Assembly (NCBI GenBank): GCA_947311815.1
Contig: CAMZMA010000197.1
Location: forward strand, 1-8,610
Direction of reading: 5' to 3'
From: an uncultured Flavobacteriaceae bacterium
GTDB lineage: Bacteria > Bacteroidota > Bacteroidia > Flavobacteriales > Flavobacteriaceae
DNA length: 8,610 bases
In this document: one piece after another, positions 6,176 to 8,610 of the stretch
How positions within the stretch are numbered: position 1 is the stretch's first letter
How the letters are laid out: the number at the start of each line of letters is the position of its first letter
Program-made: the position numbers and the translations under genes
The notes under the pieces: model-generated
What the model was told of the DNA's origin: nothing
The model's database searches: none
Seen by the model: the letters and a program-made list of their open reading frames with translations, nothing else

Positions 6176-7120
6176 TCACAAATCACTAAAAAACAGCCGT
6201 TTAACTTCATTGAATTCTAAAATAACTTCTTCAAAAACCTCTTTTACAGGCTTAACATCATGAATTAAACCAGAAATTTGACCTATTTCTAGCTCTCCGT
6301 TGGTAACATCTCCTTCAAACATTCCTTTTTTTGCTCTCGCTCTTCCTAATAATTGTTTTATTTCTTCTTTCGTAGGATTTTGTGCATACAAGATTTGCAA
6401 TTCATCAAAAAAATGATTTTTAATCAACCGAACAGGCGCTAATTCTTTTAAGGTAAGTTGAGTTTCTCCTTCGCCAATTTCAGAAACTTTTTGTTTAAAG
6501 TTAATATGCGCCGAAGATTCTTTCGTAGCAACAAACCTACTTCCCATTTGTACAGCATCTGCTCCTAATACCATTGCTGCCAACATACCTCTACCCGACC
6601 CAATACCACCAGCAGCAATTACAGGAATTTTTACCTGTTCTTTTACCATCGGAATCAAGGTAAACGTGGTGGTTTCTTCGCGTCCGTTATGTCCGCCAGC
6701 TTCAAAACCTTCGCACACAACTGCATCGACACCTGCATCTTCTGCTTTTAATGCAAATTTCACCGAACTTACCACGTGCGCCACAGTAATTCCTTTTTCT
6801 TTTAAATAAGAAGTCCACGTTTTAGGATTTCCTGCCGATGTAAATACAATTTTCACACCTTCATCAACAATAATATCCATTATTTTTTCAATCTCTGGAT
6901 ACAACATCGGTACATTTACACCAAAAGGTTTATCGGTTGCTTTTTTGCATTTTTGTATATGTTCTCGTAACACATCTGGATACATAGAACCCGCACCAAT
7001 TAAGCCCAAGCCACCTGCATTACTTACTGCTGATGCTAATTTCCATCCGCTTACCCAAATCATTCCACCTTGAATAATTGGATATTTGATATTAAAAAGT
7101 GTTGTTATGTTATTTTTCAT
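6176..7120 (-). CDS. Nitronate monooxygenase/enoyl-ACP reductase II (FabK)-like flavoprotein
   Basis: A complete 314-residue FMN-dependent TIM-barrel protein, normal for the family, with no signal peptide. Motifs in order: PIIQGGM (14-20) on the first strand; GGLGLIG (36-42); DKPFGVNVPM (63-72); TSAGNP (94-99); EGFEAGGH (137-144) with the active-site His144; AAGGIGSG (169-176) and QMGSRFVA (191-198), which bind the FMN phosphate. Automated pipelines usually call such proteins nitronate monooxygenase, which oxidises alkyl nitronates with oxygen. The sequence also resembles FabK, the enoyl-ACP reductase of fatty-acid synthesis, including AKES-like TKESSAH and VRLIKN (230-235) in the C-terminal part. 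The two functions cannot be separated here. The ATG shares one base with the stop codon of the upstream protease gene, so translation is probably coupled. No strong terminator follows the gene. Confidence 0.85.
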   Translation of the reverse strand: MKNNITTLFNIKYPIIQGGMIWVSGWKLASAVSNAGGLGLIGAGSMYPDVLREHIQKCKKATDKPFGVNVPMLYPEIEKIMDIIVDEGVKIVFTSAGNPKTWTSYLKEKGITVAHVVSSVKFALKAEDAGVDAVVCEGFEAGGHNGREETTTFTLIPMVKEQVKIPVIAAGGIGSGRGMLAAMVLGADAVQMGSRFVATKESSAHINFKQKVSEIGEGETQLTLKELAPVRLIKNHFFDELQILYAQNPTKEEIKQLLGRARAKKGMFEGDVTNGELEIGQISGLIHDVKPVKEVFEEVILEFNEVKRLFFSDL

Positions 7121-8610
7121 TAATATTTTATTAGCTTGATTGTTTTTTGTTTCTTTCCTTTTGTAATTTGAAGTAAATACAACCCTTTACTGTAATTAGA
7201 AATATTTATTTCCTTTGAATTTAACGACGTTTTACTAAACATTTTTTTACCATAAATTGTATAAATTTTTACGCCATAGTCAGCAATATTACCTCTTAAA
7301 TATTTTAATTTTATCGTGCTTTTTAGGGGGTTCGGAAATACATTTACATTCAATCCAACGGATGAAAACTCCGCTGCACTTAGTTGATTATATGCTTCTT
7401 CAAAATTCGGAATTCCAAACCCATAATCATCATCAGGATTATTATATTTATCTGCTGATGCACGAATCGCATCTTTTATTTCGGTAGCGGTTTTATTAGG
7501 AAATGCTTGCCAAAAACAACTAACAACTCCTGCCATTATAGGCGATGCAAATGATGTTCCGTTTGCCGTAAAAGGAATTCCTGATTGATTATGAAGCACA
7601 AAAGCGGCTCGCCCTTGAGCCATAATATCGGGTTTTACTCGATTGTCTGATGTTGGTCCTCGTGAACTAAAATAAGCTACAACTTCTGAGGCGTTTACTG
7701 CTCCTACAGACAAAACTCCTTTGGCATCAGCAGGAGCACCAATATAATGCCAAGAACTACTACCAGAATTACCTGCGGCATTTACTAAAATCATTCCTCT
7801 TGAAGCTCCTATTTCTGCCCCTCTCGATATGAATGTCGTTTTTCCGTCCATATCAGCATACGAATAATTATAACTTGCTCTATCAAAAGTGGTATATCCT
7901 AAAGAAGTATTAATCACATCTACCCCCAAACTATCGGCTCTTTCTGCTGCTTCTACCCATAAACTTTCTTCAATCGGAGCTTCTTGCGAAACATCTTCAG
8001 AAATAAATAAATAAAACTTTGCATCGGGTGCAGTTCCCACAAATTTATTTTCAACAAATCCTCCAATATCAGATAATACAAGTGCTCCGTGATAATTTCC
8101 TATATAAAAATTTACATTTCTATGCACAAAATCATAGCCTCCTAAAATTTGATGATTATCGCGTAAGCGTTGAAAAGCAGGATTTGTATCTACATTCGGG
8201 AAACCTGCATCAATAATTGCCATTTGCATTCCTGCTCCTGTAAAACCTTGTTGATGTAAATACTCTCCGTGTAACATCGTTATTTGGTTAGAAGCATCAC
8301 CATAATTAAAACTATTGGTAATTTCTGTAAATTTATCTTGATGATTTTGTGCCAGTTTTACGGATGTGGTTTTCCTTCCTGTATTTAATGAATTGTCTGC
8401 AAATTCGATTGTATCAACAAAAGAAAAAATAGTTTTTAGCGCATTGATATCAGCTTGTGTTCCTTGAACATGAATGGCGTTTAACCATTTAGACTTGGCT
8501 AAAACTGTAATTCCGTTTGCATTTTTAATCTGTAAATAATAGGTGCTTTCAACAGGAACATCTTTTTCATCTAAAGCAATACCTTGGCGAGTTCTTCTAT
8601 CTAAAGATCG
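7120..8610 (-). CDS. Subtilisin-like (S8) serine protease with T9SS sorting domain, 5' end outside window
   Basis: Partial: 496 residues are visible and the frame remains open to the window edge, so the start and signal peptide are missing. Residues are numbered here from the edge. Residues 1 to about 110 resemble the N-terminal region of flavobacterial S8 proteases (VLAKSKWLNA at 34-43, NYGDASNQI at 101-109) and are probably a propeptide. The catalytic domain contains IIDAGF (Asp134), YHGALVLS (His174), AAGNSG (oxyanion Asn281) and NGTSFASP (Ser353), so the triad is intact. Residues about 420-496 form a T9SS type A sorting domain (VFPNPL, IYGKKMF, YSKGLYLL, basic tail), implying export across the outer membrane and attachment or release. 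An internal ATG at 8277 would give a 385-residue protein but is not the true start. The stop overlaps the following flavoprotein ATG by one base. The substrate is unknown. Confidence 0.93.
   Translation of the reverse strand, partial: RSLDRRTRQGIALDEKDVPVESTYYLQIKNANGITVLAKSKWLNAIHVQGTQADINALKTIFSFVDTIEFADNSLNTGRKTTSVKLAQNHQDKFTEITNSFNYGDASNQITMLHGEYLHQQGFTGAGMQMAIIDAGFPNVDTNPAFQRLRDNHQILGGYDFVHRNVNFYIGNYHGALVLSDIGGFVENKFVGTAPDAKFYLFISEDVSQEAPIEESLWVEAAERADSLGVDVINTSLGYTTFDRASYNYSYADMDGKTTFISRGAEIGASRGMILVNAAGNSGSSSWHYIGAPADAKGVLSVGAVNASEVVAYFSSRGPTSDNRVKPDIMAQGRAAFVLHNQSGIPFTANGTSFASPIMAGVVSCFWQAFPNKTATEIKDAIRASADKYNNPDDDYGFGIPNFEEAYNQLSAAEFSSVGLNVNVFPNPLKSTIKLKYLRGNIADYGVKIYTIYGKKMFSKTSLNSKEINISNYSKGLYLLQITKGKKQKTIKLIKY

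Noticed and set aside
7257..8216. Plus-strand open frames at 7257-7487 and 8019-8216
   Set aside because: Both are antisense to the S8 protease, whose catalytic and sorting motifs are intact across the same bases.
8275..8277. ATG at 8277 as the protease start
   Set aside because: The frame stays open for 111 more codons to the window edge, and those residues (for example NYGDASNQI) fit the N-terminal region of the family; a start here would also remove the signal peptide needed for T9SS export.

Overview
The window looks like chromosomal DNA from a Bacteroidota bacterium, most likely a marine member of the Flavobacteriaceae (Polaribacter- or Tenacibaculum-like). This is an inference from four things: strongly AT-rich DNA, A-rich gene starts without clear Shine-Dalgarno sequences, promoter elements resembling the Bacteroidota TAnnTTTG type, and two proteins ending in type IX secretion (T9SS) type A sorting domains. 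No mobile element, CRISPR array, tRNA or rRNA was found.

Layout: purA (22-1293, + strand) is followed by a small repeat-bearing spacer and a perfectly symmetric terminator. It shares that terminator with a convergent gene (1443-3239, - strand). The convergent gene encodes a 598-residue protein that I read as a divergent nitronate monooxygenase/FabK-type FMN TIM-barrel protein with a C-terminal cysteine module. Upstream of it are a promoter-like element and a 14-bp palindrome. Next come a secreted peptidoglycan amidase (3383-5626, -), a 244-bp spacer with an unexplained hairpin, a cold-shock protein (5871-6062, -), a canonical FabK/nitronate monooxygenase-like flavoprotein (6176-7120, -), and the 3' part of a secreted subtilisin-like protease (7120 to the window edge, -).

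How the genes relate: the protease and the flavoprotein overlap by one base (TAATG) and are probably translationally coupled. The cold-shock gene has its own promoter-like sequence and terminator. The amidase and the protease are both expected to leave the cell through T9SS. purA is housekeeping purine synthesis.

Most of the window is ordinary flavobacterial core genome. I found no convincing new multi-gene system. The best candidate for something under-described is the 598-residue protein: it keeps the family's histidine and glycine-rich phosphate-binding motifs but adds long insertions and a cluster of cysteines.
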